A stretch of 64,000 bases of DNA from Portibacter marinus (GTDB taxonomy: Bacteria > Bacteroidota > Bacteroidia > Chitinophagales > Saprospiraceae): positions 186,001 to 250,000 of the forward strand of contig NZ_JAJNKB010000001.1 in the NCBI RefSeq assembly GCF_021533195.1, read 5' to 3'. Position numbers and translations under genes: made by a program. The notes beneath the pieces were generated by a model. The model was not told the origin of the DNA. It searched no databases and was given only the letters and a program-made list of their open reading frames with translations. Numbering within the stretch: the first letter of the stretch is position 1; the number at the start of each line of letters is the position of its first letter. Positions 1 through 7,961 of this stretch are shown piece after piece.

Positions 1-654
1 CAGCCAATGACCAATCTCGTGCGTGGTCGTCCTACCCAGATTAAAATAAGTTTTGAGATCGCCGATGGTTCCGAAGGCCCGTGTATCTGTCACTACCCCA
101 TCGATGGCCAGGTCTCCTCCAGGAAAAGTAGCGAATCCAAGCAAGCCATCGATGTCACACACCCAAATGTTGAGGTACTCGTCAGCTGGCCAGCCCGTCT
201 TTCCACCTGTTGAAGTCGATTTCATGTTGGTACCTTTTGCCCACTTTGTTGTATCGGAATAGGTTCTGGTTATTCCACAGGTAGGATCTCCATAAGGATC
301 CCGTGTAGCCAGGCAAAATTCAAATTCGGTATCGGCGGCTTGCGGCCAGAGGTTATCAGCATCTGCATTGAGTCTTCTGAAATCCTCATTGAGCACCTGC
401 ATTTGCGAGTATATTTGTTCATCTGAGATATTTTCTGCAGCAGTATTGTAAATGACATGTACCACGGTAGGAATCGTAATGACACCATTGATATTGCTCC
501 GTTTTACGAACTGATCGCTGGCTGTCTGGTATGCTCTGAAAGCAGGATCTTGTTTTATTTGCTGAAGAAAAAGGTCATGGGAACCGCAGTTTCGTTGAGC
601 AACTTGTGAAGTGGAAAAGCAGAGCAATATCACCAAAACATGTAGGGCTTTCAT
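1..654 (-). CDS. Secreted M43-type zinc metalloprotease, 3' end outside the window
   Basis: The frame opens at an ATG on the minus strand at 654 and runs off the left edge, giving 218 residues. It begins with a signal peptide (MKALHVLVILLCFSTSQVAQ). The last residues visible are HEIGHWL, the start of the metzincin HExxH zinc site, so the catalytic half is only partly present. The sequence is clearly paralogous to the complete protease at 20334-21854: both share SDEQIYSQ, LNEDF, EFCLATRD and CGITRTY. The family (pappalysin-like M43) degrades proteins outside the cell and is often exported by the type IX system in Bacteroidota; export by that route cannot be judged here because the C-terminus is missing. 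Confidence 0.9.
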   Translation of the reverse strand, partial: MKALHVLVILLCFSTSQVAQRNCGSHDLFLQQIKQDPAFRAYQTASDQFVKRSNINGVITIPTVVHVIYNTAAENISDEQIYSQMQVLNEDFRRLNADADNLWPQAADTEFEFCLATRDPYGDPTCGITRTYSDTTKWAKGTNMKSTSTGGKTGWPADEYLNIWVCDIDGLLGFATFPGGDLAIDGVVTDTRAFGTIGDLKTYFNLGRTTTHEIGHWL

Positions 655-692
655 ATTCTTTTTGCCTACAGATATCGGCTGTGTGGGAAAGG

Positions 693-1049
693 TTACCCTT
701 TCAGCTTCTCTTCCGCTGCAGCCATGGTCTTTTTCGCATTTCCGACGAAGTACTCGTTATCGATTTGAATGACCGGTCTTTTGAGAAAGGTATACTCCTC
801 GAGAATATGTTTACGGTAATCCTTCTCAGTGAGATCTTGTTCATTAAGTTTCATGGAGCGATACTGCATGGCTCTTCGATTGAACAGTGACTCGTAAGAA
901 CCGGTTTGCCTGGCCATAAGATCGAGTTCCTTTGCAGAAATGTGCTTCTCTTTGATGTTTTGAAATTCAAAGCCCTGGTGATGGAGGTCAAGGTCATTGA
1001 TGATTCTCTGACAGGTATTGCAAGTAGACAAATGATATATTTTTCTCAT
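693..1049 (-). CDS. ArsC/Spx-family thioredoxin-fold protein
   Basis: A 118-residue cytoplasmic protein with the ArsC/Spx layout: an N-terminal strand followed by CNTCQ (a CxxC at residues 10-13), and RPVIQIDNEYFVG near the C-terminus, matching the family's RP-hydrophobic motif. True arsenate reductases of this family reduce arsenate with glutathione/glutaredoxin, while Spx/MgsR proteins bind RNA polymerase. The CxxC and short length do not decide between them, and no other arsenic genes are nearby. It is divergent from the nucleoside phosphorylase with only 26 bases between the two start codons, so its promoter must overlap the neighbour. Confidence 0.85.
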   Translation of the reverse strand: MRKIYHLSTCNTCQRIINDLDLHHQGFEFQNIKEKHISAKELDLMARQTGSYESLFNRRAMQYRSMKLNEQDLTEKDYRKHILEEYTFLKRPVIQIDNEYFVGNAKKTMAAAEEKLKG

Positions 1050-1053
1050 CTTG

Positions 1054-1084
1054 CAAAGATAAAAATGACTTGGACATGGGCATA
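1054..1084 (-). promoter_or_regulatory. Putative Bacteroidota promoter for the ArsC/Spx-like gene
   Basis: On the minus strand, TATCTTTG at 1061-1054 matches the -7 consensus TAnnTTTG exactly. Nineteen bases upstream is TATG (1084-1081), one mismatch from the -33 TTTG. The expected transcription start falls at or within a base or two of the ATG at 1049, so the message would be leaderless or nearly so. The -33 part lies inside the first codons of the divergent phosphorylase gene. Confidence 0.45.
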
Positions 1085-1924
1085 GCTGCTTCAGAATTAA
1101 TATTGAATGACGATGGATCGGTTTATCATCTGAATCTCCTTCCCGGAGATGTCGCCAATACCATTATTACCGTTGGTGATCAGGAGCGTGTGGGCGAGGT
1201 TTCAAAGTATTTTGATCGAGTGGAGTTGAAGAAAAGTAAGAGAGAATTCACTTGTCATACAGGGTGGATCGGATCAAAGCGGATTTCTGTCATATCAACA
1301 GGTATTGGGACGGACAATATCGATATCGTATTTAATGAGATCGACGCTTTGTTTAATGTGAATTTGGAAACTAGAGAAGTACGGGAGAAGAAAGCGGTCT
1401 TGGATTTCATCAGATTGGGTACCTCAGGGAGTTTGAGCAATGAAGTGGCATTGGGGTCTGTGGTGGTTTCGGAAGTCGCGGTAGGCATTGACCACATGAA
1501 CTATTTCTACAGGGTTCCAGTTCAGCTGGTGGATACAGAATTCGAAGATTCGCTGCGTATAGTTTTGGGAGGAGATTTTAATTTATATTCGGTCAAAGCG
1601 GATGTGGATTTGGCAAGTCGCTTTTTATCTTCCGACGGTTATGTTTTAGGGAAAACCCTTACATCTATTGGTTTTTATGGTCCACAGGGTCGATCGATTC
1701 GAAATGAGTTATTGAAACCAGATTTCATAGATCAGATTGCACGAGCGGGTGTGACCAATTTAGAGATGGAAACTTCCGGTATTTACTTGTTGGCAGGTTG
1801 TCTCGGTCACCGTGCGATTTCCATCAACGCCATCTTGGCCAATCGGCGAACAGGTGATTTCGCAAAGGAACCTGCGAAGGTGGTTGATGACATGATAAAA
1901 GGGGCACTGGAAGTAGTATTATAG
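1076..1924 (+). CDS. Nucleoside phosphorylase (PNP/uridine phosphorylase family)
   Basis: A 282-residue cytoplasmic enzyme of the PNP_UDP_1 family, which cleaves nucleosides with phosphate to give a base and ribose-1-phosphate. Family features visible are LLPGDVANTIITVGDQERV near the N-terminus, the phosphate/ribose region STGIGTDNIDIVFNEI, and NLEMETSGIYLLAGCLG, which holds the ribose-binding MET-like motif. The ATG at 1076 was chosen; an in-frame TTG lies at 1070, and an ATG at 1065 is out of frame and stops at once. The base specificity cannot be read from the sequence; uridine or purine nucleosides are both possible. Confidence 0.85.
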   Translation: MGIAASELILNDDGSVYHLNLLPGDVANTIITVGDQERVGEVSKYFDRVELKKSKREFTCHTGWIGSKRISVISTGIGTDNIDIVFNEIDALFNVNLETREVREKKAVLDFIRLGTSGSLSNEVALGSVVVSEVAVGIDHMNYFYRVPVQLVDTEFEDSLRIVLGGDFNLYSVKADVDLASRFLSSDGYVLGKTLTSIGFYGPQGRSIRNELLKPDFIDQIARAGVTNLEMETSGIYLLAGCLGHRAISINAILANRRTGDFAKEPAKVVDDMIKGALEVVL

Positions 1925-2225
1925 CCTGATTTTCTTAATGTTTTCCATCTTTAGAAATTTTTGAATGGTTAAATAATATCTAGAGATAAACTTTTCGCCA
2001 GATTGGAAAACCGTCGCGATCAGTGACTTAGTTCAATACTGTGTAGTAAGTCAAGGGACGGGACCTGCTACCGCAAATATCTTAAACCTCATATACCAGG
2101 CAATAGTTGACTAGAAAACCAAAAGCAACCGTCTTGAAATACCTTCAGAAAGTGCACTCCTCCATGGTGATAGCGTTATCTTAGCAAAAAAAATTATTTT
2201 ACTAGACCGTTACTATAACAAACAC
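1925..2225. other. Intergenic stretch with no recognisable feature
   Basis: About 300 bases between the nucleoside phosphorylase and the S9 peptidase. No convincing open frame, hairpin with a T-run, or TTTG-N19-TAnnTTTG pair was found on either strand. It is the upstream junction of the GC-rich S9 gene, so the boundary of any transferred segment may lie here. Confidence 0.5.
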
Positions 2226-4385
2226 ATGCAACAGATCTCATTTTTGCAAATATATTTATGGGCAGGCTTAATGATGGCGATGCCCACAACATTCATAGCA
2301 CAGGAGAGTGAGCTCACGCTTGATGACCTGTTCACAACGCCAAAACTGACGGGGACAACCCCTTCTCCACCTGAGTGGGCACCAAACAGTGAGCATTTCG
2401 CCTTTTCCTGGAGTGAACCAGGAAATCCCGGGCGTGGCCTCTGCGTATCTACAAGCGATGGGAAGGAAGTGCGCCTCATTTCCAATACAGCATCAGAGTC
2501 AGTGCGAGATATTGTCTGGACCGACGCGAACACAATTATCAGTCTACGAGGTAACAACCTATGGCAGACTTCGCTAAGCCAGGGAGATGATCTCCAGTTT
2601 ATGTCTGTCGAGGCAGGTGCAAGTAACCTGTCAACATCGCCAAGCGGCGACCAAGCAGCGTATATACAGAATGGTGACCTGTGGCTTGCTGACTTCCATT
2701 CCAAACAGAATCGCCAGCTCACCGATATCGGCATCGCCAGTCTCTCTAGCTTAGAGAAGGGGCGCTACAGCCGGCCGGAACGTGAAATTGGGCCAGGTAT
2801 TTGGAGTGGGCCAACATTCAAGTGGTCCCCGGATGGTAAGACCATCGCGTTTCACGCCGTTGACCGACGCGAGATGCGAAAGGTGCCGTTCCCGGATTAC
2901 CTCGCTGCCGAAACCAGTCCCAACGAGGTACGTCGAGGTTACCCGGGCGATCCAAATGAGATTCGCAGGGTTGGTCTACTTGATGTAGAAAGCGGTAACA
3001 TTTTGTACCTCGATTTGCCAGACCCGCACGCCTTCCAGATCATCGACTTCAACTGGTCACAGGATGGCGCTCTACTGGTTGATATCGCATCTGACACTGC
3101 GGTTGAACGTAAGTTGTTCGTCGTTGCACCCGGAGAAAGCCAACTGCGCGAGATTTGGCGAGGTGTTAGAGAGAGCCGCATGTACACATCGTTTGGATCG
3201 ACCTGGCATCCGGATGGAAAGAGGGTCATTTTTTTAAGCGATATGGGTGATCGCTACGGTCTTTATTCGATCGATGCCTCACCGTCCAGAGATCTTCCTC
3301 AGCTCCTAACAGATCCGTTCTACGATGTGCTGTCCACTCCAAGAATTGCTGGCGATGCAGTGTTTTATGCAGGCAACGGTGTTAATCCGTACGAACAACA
3401 CGTGTATCGCCTGAATATGTCCGGTAGTGATCCCATACAGGTGACGCGTCTTTCGGGTAAGAATGATGGCTACCCCTCACCGGATGGCCAGCACCTGGTG
3501 TTCATGCACAGTAACGACACATCACCCCCCGAGCTTTACGTGGTAAGTAGCGAAAGTGGTGACGCTACTCAAGTAACCCACTCTCCGTTACCCGCTTTCA
3601 AGGAGCGAACCTGGGCAGCTGCTGAATACGTTAGTTTTCCTAGTCTCGTAGATGACTACACGCTGCATGCCCGGATTCTAAAACCTGCCAATATGCAGCC
3701 CGGTAAAAAGTATCCAGTGCTCTTTGGGCCTGTGTATTCGAATACGGCGAGGAATCGCTGGGCTGGTAACTACAGCCTCATACAGCATTTGTTGGCCAAG
3801 AAGGGATATATTATTGTACAGGTGGATTCACGTGGAAGCAACGGGTATGGCCGGGCATTCCGTGAAGAGTTTCTGCTGGGCTTTGCCGATCAGGATATTG
3901 AGGATTATGCCAGTGCCGTTGCCTATATGGAGTCACTGGATTATGTGGATCCTGATCGTATCGGCATCTGGGGCAGCAGTTACGGTGGCACACTCTCCGT
4001 TTATTCGCTGTTAATGAAGCCGGGCTTATTCCAGGTGGGTGTTGCTGGAGCGGCGGCTGTTGACCCGGAGTTCTTTGGTACGGATGACGTCGCGATTGTT
4101 CGTCGCCCACAGACACACCCGGAGATCTTTGAAAGAAAAGCGCTTAAGTATGCTGCGAATCTGGAGGACAAACTCCTGTTTATCCACGGCATGCAGGACC
4201 ACGTGGTACCTTTTAAGACGACAGTAGTGTTAGCTGAAGAGTTGATTAAGCAGGGCAAGGACTTCGACTTTGCGTTTGCACCGGGTGCGACACATGGTTG
4301 GAGCCGTGAGCAGAATTACAATCGCTACCTGTTTGGCAAGATAATCGAATATTTTGATCGACATCTTGCTGTGCCGGCCGAGTAG
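2226..4385 (+). CDS. S9 family serine peptidase (dipeptidyl-peptidase IV / acylaminoacyl type)
   Basis: A 719-residue exported peptidase. A signal peptide (residues 1 to about 25, ending near TFIAQ) is followed by a beta-propeller with repeats such as FKWSPDGKTIAFHA, NWSQDGALLV and TWHPDGKRVIFLSD, and then an alpha/beta-hydrolase domain from about residue 480. The catalytic triad is visible: Ser585 in GSSYGG, Asp658 in GMQDHVVP and His690 in GATHGWS. The family removes peptides or dipeptides from the N-terminus of peptide substrates in the periplasm. Base composition is unlike its neighbours: 36 of 60 bases are G or C at 2821-2880, against 25 of 60 at 6421-6480 in the next gene. That suggests acquisition from a higher-GC donor. 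It stands alone, with no operon partner. Confidence 0.93.
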   Translation: MQQISFLQIYLWAGLMMAMPTTFIAQESELTLDDLFTTPKLTGTTPSPPEWAPNSEHFAFSWSEPGNPGRGLCVSTSDGKEVRLISNTASESVRDIVWTDANTIISLRGNNLWQTSLSQGDDLQFMSVEAGASNLSTSPSGDQAAYIQNGDLWLADFHSKQNRQLTDIGIASLSSLEKGRYSRPEREIGPGIWSGPTFKWSPDGKTIAFHAVDRREMRKVPFPDYLAAETSPNEVRRGYPGDPNEIRRVGLLDVESGNILYLDLPDPHAFQIIDFNWSQDGALLVDIASDTAVERKLFVVAPGESQLREIWRGVRESRMYTSFGSTWHPDGKRVIFLSDMGDRYGLYSIDASPSRDLPQLLTDPFYDVLSTPRIAGDAVFYAGNGVNPYEQHVYRLNMSGSDPIQVTRLSGKNDGYPSPDGQHLVFMHSNDTSPPELYVVSSESGDATQVTHSPLPAFKERTWAAAEYVSFPSLVDDYTLHARILKPANMQPGKKYPVLFGPVYSNTARNRWAGNYSLIQHLLAKKGYIIVQVDSRGSNGYGRAFREEFLLGFADQDIEDYASAVAYMESLDYVDPDRIGIWGSSYGGTLSVYSLLMKPGLFQVGVAGAAAVDPEFFGTDDVAIVRRPQTHPEIFERKALKYAANLEDKLLFIHGMQDHVVPFKTTVVLAEELIKQGKDFDFAFAPGATHGWSREQNYNRYLFGKIIEYFDRHLAVPAE

Positions 4386-4762
4386 AGATTTGCACTTATC
4401 ATGTAAAGTTGATCCGTAGACATGCCCTAAATATTGAGCATCAGTATTCGTTGTAGAATCATGAAAATAAATAGATATCGAGGAATTAAAAAGAACATTA
4501 AAAACTATAGACTAGAAAGAAGAAAAGATCTAGGGAAAAATTAAATTATCGCAAATAAGACGAGTAGATTCAAGGCTACCTAAAATCAGTAGCCATTAAT
4601 CGACTAAAACGTACTTACAGAGAGCAATGAATCGAATCTAACAAAAGAAAATACAATCACTATTTATTTTATATATACGTTTGAATAGGGCGTCCAACCC
4701 TACCCTACCTACCTATATATCAGTTAAGTAGAGGACACTTCACTTATATTGTTATGCTTTTC
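4386..4762. other. AT-rich intergenic stretch without a gene
   Basis: About 380 AT-rich bases follow the GC-rich S9 gene. No coding frame, terminator or repeat could be supported on either strand. The abrupt drop in GC content at the S9 stop codon marks a compositional boundary. Confidence 0.5.
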
Positions 4763-5047
4763 TTATTTATTTATCTCTTCTTCAATTAGGACAATAGTTG
4801 AGTCAACTTTAGTTAATATATCGGATAATTTCTCTCTCAATAAGCTGTTATTAAAGTTGGATAGCGTAAATCCGTTTTTAATACGTTTACTTTCAATGGC
4901 TATTTCCACAAATTCTTTTGACAACTCAATATCAGTATTTGGTTCCGTCCAGGCTATGATTGCATTCTCATAATCTATAATATCAGCAAAAGGTCGATAA
5001 AAATACTCCCAGTGATCTTCATATAAATGCTTTCTTACTTCTGAAGT
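4763..5047 (-). pseudogene. 3' fragment of a DUF6090-like membrane protein gene
   Basis: Reading the minus strand gives 94 sense codons ending in TAA at 4765-4763, with no start codon at the upstream side. The peptide begins TSEVRKHLYEDHWEYF and ends STIVLIEEEINK. It resembles the C-terminal half of DUF6090 proteins, a full-length example of which lies 2 kb away at 7108-7896. The frame is cut at 5047, exactly where an IS3-type end begins, so an insertion probably removed or separated the N-terminal half. Assignment to DUF6090 rests on general resemblance. Confidence 0.5.
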
Positions 5048-5303
5048 GTCCCCACAAAGTGGGACCGTTTTCTTAAAGAATTAATATAACATATTAATTA
5101 TTATCATAATATTTTGCTTCTTTTAATTTCCACATTTTTTTGTGGAAAACTATGCGGCTTTTCCATAGTAGAACGCTGGTGTTTTTTGTTTCAATACAGC
5201 TTGCCGTAATTCATCATTATAGTAAGCTATGTACTTCTCAATTCCTCTGTAGAGCTGCAATGTTTCATTTGTAGGATTTAAATATATGTGCTCGTATTTA
5301 ATC
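5047..5303 (-). mobile_element. Remnant of an IS3-family insertion sequence
   Basis: On the minus strand, 5302-5150 encodes about 50 residues (IKYEHIYLNPTNETLQLY, then IEKYIAYYNDELRQAV) ending in a TAG stop. This is the C-terminus of an IS3/IS150-type OrfB transposase (DDE integrase). About 100 bases past the stop the element closes with TGTCCCCACAAAGTGGGACC at 5047-5066 (plus strand), a plausible terminal inverted repeat beginning TG. The rest of the transposase, including its catalytic DDE residues and the other end, is missing, so the copy cannot move by itself. Its outer edge abuts the DUF6090-like fragment. Confidence 0.75.
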
Positions 5304-5304
5304 A

Positions 5305-5475
5305 GTTGAAATTACTGACAACTCTTTTGATGCTCCACATTCTATTCCTGCCGGATATGTAAACTTGAAGCTATCTAATAAGTCGTCTGAAATGCATTCG
5401 GCACATCTTATCAAATTGGAAGACGGATATACAACTGAACAATTAAATAAAATGCAAAAGCTAATAAGGTGTTAA
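5305..5475 (+). pseudogene. Fragment of a cupredoxin-like secreted protein gene
   Basis: A frame of 56 sense codons with no start codon. It reads VEITDNSFDAPHSIPAG, then LIKLEDGYTTEQLNKM, and stops at 5475. The pattern (FDAP-SIPAG, a short loop, H-AHLIKL-DG-T-E) matches the start of a family of small periplasmic proteins with a cupredoxin-like fold. The N-terminal signal region is missing at the IS remnant boundary, and the C-terminus ends after about one third of the usual length. Both ends are therefore broken. Confidence 0.45.
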
Positions 5476-5735
5476 ATCCGATACCTTAAGTTGGTTAAAG
5501 CCGGTCATTAAATGTGAGCAATAAATAAATATTTTCCGCAACAGCTTTAATTTTCGTCCTACTGACCTCAAGCAACCAAAAATCCTCGGAAGAAGAGGTT
5601 TTGGATTGGATATTTAAGCACGCCATTCTGATTAGCAAATTAGAGCACGGAAATAGGATTTCCGTAGTATTAAATTGACGTCAAAAACTTTGTTTGATTT
5701 ACAATTGCTATTTTCGGTTTTTCAAATCAGGAGGT

Positions 5736-7037
5736 ATGAGAACAGTAGGATTACTAATTGCATTCATTTTCAGCATTCAAGTCACTGATGCACAAGAAGC
5801 CCATCGCCGCTGGCGAAAGATGAACCAAATCAGAAATGACAAATTTGACTTGATCCTACCTGAGGTTATGAGAGAGAATAAAATTGATATGTGGATCATA
5901 ATGAATCGAGAAGGAAGTTTTGATCCACTTTATCAAGATATGGGCGCAGGCTATGTCGGAAAGACAGGTTACTATATTTTCACAGATCATGGTGAGAGAA
6001 GAATAGAACGAGCTGCACTAGGAATCAGCGGATACCTATTGGAGGAAGGTGGAACATACGACTACTTCGGGTCGGAATTGGAGTTGAAATCTTATGTGCA
6101 AGAAAGAGATCCAAAAGCCATTGGTCTTAATATCTCTCAGGATATCGGTGGCGCAGATGGGTTATCATATTCAGGTTATGGAGAACTTGCTTCTATTTTG
6201 GGACAGGAATATGAAAAGCGCTTTGTTTCTGCAGAGAAGTTGGTTTCAGATTTCAGATCAAGGAGGGTGGCAAGTGAAATCGCAGTTTTTGCTGAAGCTT
6301 GTGAAATTGCTTACCAAATTACAGAGAAGGCATTGTCAAATGAGATCATAACTCCCGGAATCACGACCTTGGAAGATGTCGCGTGGTGGATGAAAGAACA
6401 GATGTTTGAGCGAAATTTAGAATCTTCTTTTGGTATGCCATCGGTTTATGTTACGGGCATAAGAGGGATAATCGCCACTTCTTCAGATCGTATTATCCAG
6501 AGAGGAGATATCATCATGATTGATTGGGGAGTAGGGTTGATGAATATGTATACGGATATGAAGCGTATGGCTTACGTCTTGCAGGAAGGTGAGCTGGTTG
6601 TACCTGATGGCATTCGAAATGCCTTTGATAAGGCGGTAGAGGTAAGAACGATTATTAAGGAAACCATAAAGCCAGGTTTCACCGCAAAAGAAAATGAAAC
6701 CATGATTTATGAGGCATTAATTGCTAAAGGTTTTAATAAAATGAAGGGCTTTAATCAATTTACGGAGGAGGATATCACAGATGTTATTAACGGCTGTCAC
6801 TCGGTTGGCAATTGGGGACATGGCGTTGGCCCATCTATCGCATTTTTTAATCCCAAACGACTAGAATATGTAATCCAGCCCACTAATCTTCTTTCAATTG
6901 AATTATTTGCCTACACCAAACTACCAGAGTGGGGAGGTAAAAAACTAAGAGTGCCGCTTGAAGATGATGCGATAGTTACAGAACGAGGAGTGGAATGGCT
7001 GTATCCGATCAATCCTAGAGTACTACTGATCAAGTAG
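5736..7037 (+). CDS. Exported M24-family metallopeptidase-like protein (Xaa-Pro aminopeptidase type)
   Basis: A 433-residue protein with a signal peptide (MRTVGLLIAFIFSIQVTDAQ) that decides the ATG at 5736; an upstream in-frame TTG at 5694 would add a non-signal extension. The N-terminal creatinase-like domain is followed by a pita-bread domain with candidate metal ligands in the family order: Asp in MIDWGVG, Asp in MYTDMKR, His in GHGVGP, Glu in LSIELFA and Glu in VTERGVEW. Family members remove N-terminal residues preceding proline. The motifs are somewhat diverged from textbook M24 (DWG for DxG, TDMKR for SDxTR), so substrate specificity is uncertain. It follows a tract of gene debris. Confidence 0.85.
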   Translation: MRTVGLLIAFIFSIQVTDAQEAHRRWRKMNQIRNDKFDLILPEVMRENKIDMWIIMNREGSFDPLYQDMGAGYVGKTGYYIFTDHGERRIERAALGISGYLLEEGGTYDYFGSELELKSYVQERDPKAIGLNISQDIGGADGLSYSGYGELASILGQEYEKRFVSAEKLVSDFRSRRVASEIAVFAEACEIAYQITEKALSNEIITPGITTLEDVAWWMKEQMFERNLESSFGMPSVYVTGIRGIIATSSDRIIQRGDIIMIDWGVGLMNMYTDMKRMAYVLQEGELVVPDGIRNAFDKAVEVRTIIKETIKPGFTAKENETMIYEALIAKGFNKMKGFNQFTEEDITDVINGCHSVGNWGHGVGPSIAFFNPKRLEYVIQPTNLLSIELFAYTKLPEWGGKKLRVPLEDDAIVTERGVEWLYPINPRVLLIK

Positions 7038-7107
7038 ATGGAGATCAAGAGTTTGGAAATTATAGCTTAAGAAGCAGCTTCCTTTCACTTTTTTATATCT
7101 TCACATC

Positions 7108-7896
7108 GTGTTGAAAATTCTCAAAAATATTCGCAGGAAAGCCATTGGCAGCAGTTCCTTTAGAAAGTATACGATCTATGCTTTGGGTGAAATCATCCTG
7201 GTGGTTATTGGGATTCTAATTGCATTGCAAGTGAACACATGGAATAATGCAAGTGAGGAGAAAAAGAAAGAAAATACTTATCTCAGGAATATCGAGAGAG
7301 ATCTCCAGGATCAGATTAACACCATAGATCGACAAATAAAGTATGAAGAAAGTATTTCAGATCAAGCCACTCCTATCATTGAAAAATATAAGCGCGATGG
7401 AAGCTTTCTTGTCGACAGCGTTTTTACAGATGCCATTGGATACATATCTGGCAGGAAAACCTTTATTAAGAATGACCCTACCTATACGGAACTGTTATCC
7501 TCCGGGAATATCGATATCATCAGTGATAATATGTTGAAAGACGAAATCATAAAGTATTATCAGGAACTGACTCGCTTAGAGTTAATTTTCAATAAGAATA
7601 ATAATCTGTTTGTAGATCAAATTTTCCTGCCGGAAGCGATCAGTTTAACTGAGTTACAAATAGGAAGTGAGTTTACACTTAACAAATCTAACAATCCAGA
7701 ACCAGATATGATGGTCATTGATCTCAATGAAGAAAGGCTCAAAAACATATCAACGGAACTATTGAAGGTTCCTCAGAACGAACTTAAGATGATCAACATT
7801 ATTAATTTTAGAAATTTTATTTCAGCCATACATCTTGGATTCCTACCACAGTTGAGAGACAAGACAATAGCACTTTTGGATCTATTGAAGCAGTAG
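7108..7896 (+). CDS. DUF6090 family membrane protein
   Basis: A 262-residue protein. It has a short basic N-terminus, one transmembrane helix with the signature GEIILVVIGILIALQVNTWN (residues about 27-46), and a long helical extracytoplasmic part. The signature is characteristic of DUF6090, a large family found almost only in Bacteroidota with no established function. The frame opens with GTG at 7108; a TTG follows directly, and there is no ATG upstream. It is 70 bases from the M24 gene on the same strand. A probable broken relative lies at 4763-5047. Confidence 0.8.
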   Translation: MLKILKNIRRKAIGSSSFRKYTIYALGEIILVVIGILIALQVNTWNNASEEKKKENTYLRNIERDLQDQINTIDRQIKYEESISDQATPIIEKYKRDGSFLVDSVFTDAIGYISGRKTFIKNDPTYTELLSSGNIDIISDNMLKDEIIKYYQELTRLELIFNKNNNLFVDQIFLPEAISLTELQIGSEFTLNKSNNPEPDMMVIDLNEERLKNISTELLKVPQNELKMINIINFRNFISAIHLGFLPQLRDKTIALLDLLKQ

Positions 7897-7961
7897 CGAG
7901 ACTGAAGACTGCGAGACCGAAATCTGGTTAGGATGAAATTGACTATATCCTTTTGATCCCA

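Noticed and set aside
2213-2734. A 173-codon minus-strand frame inside the S9 gene
   Set aside because: It lies opposite a strongly supported gene, has no domain signature, and is explained by the GC-rich composition that removes stop codons.
4749-4973. A plus-strand frame of 74 codons
   Set aside because: It is the antisense of the DUF6090-like fragment, which reads better as protein; the plus frame has no recognisable feature.
5521-5680. A short plus-strand frame with a hydrophobic start followed by SSNQKSSEEE
   Set aside because: It has no start codon (a stop lies just before it) and no family match I can name; probably further debris.
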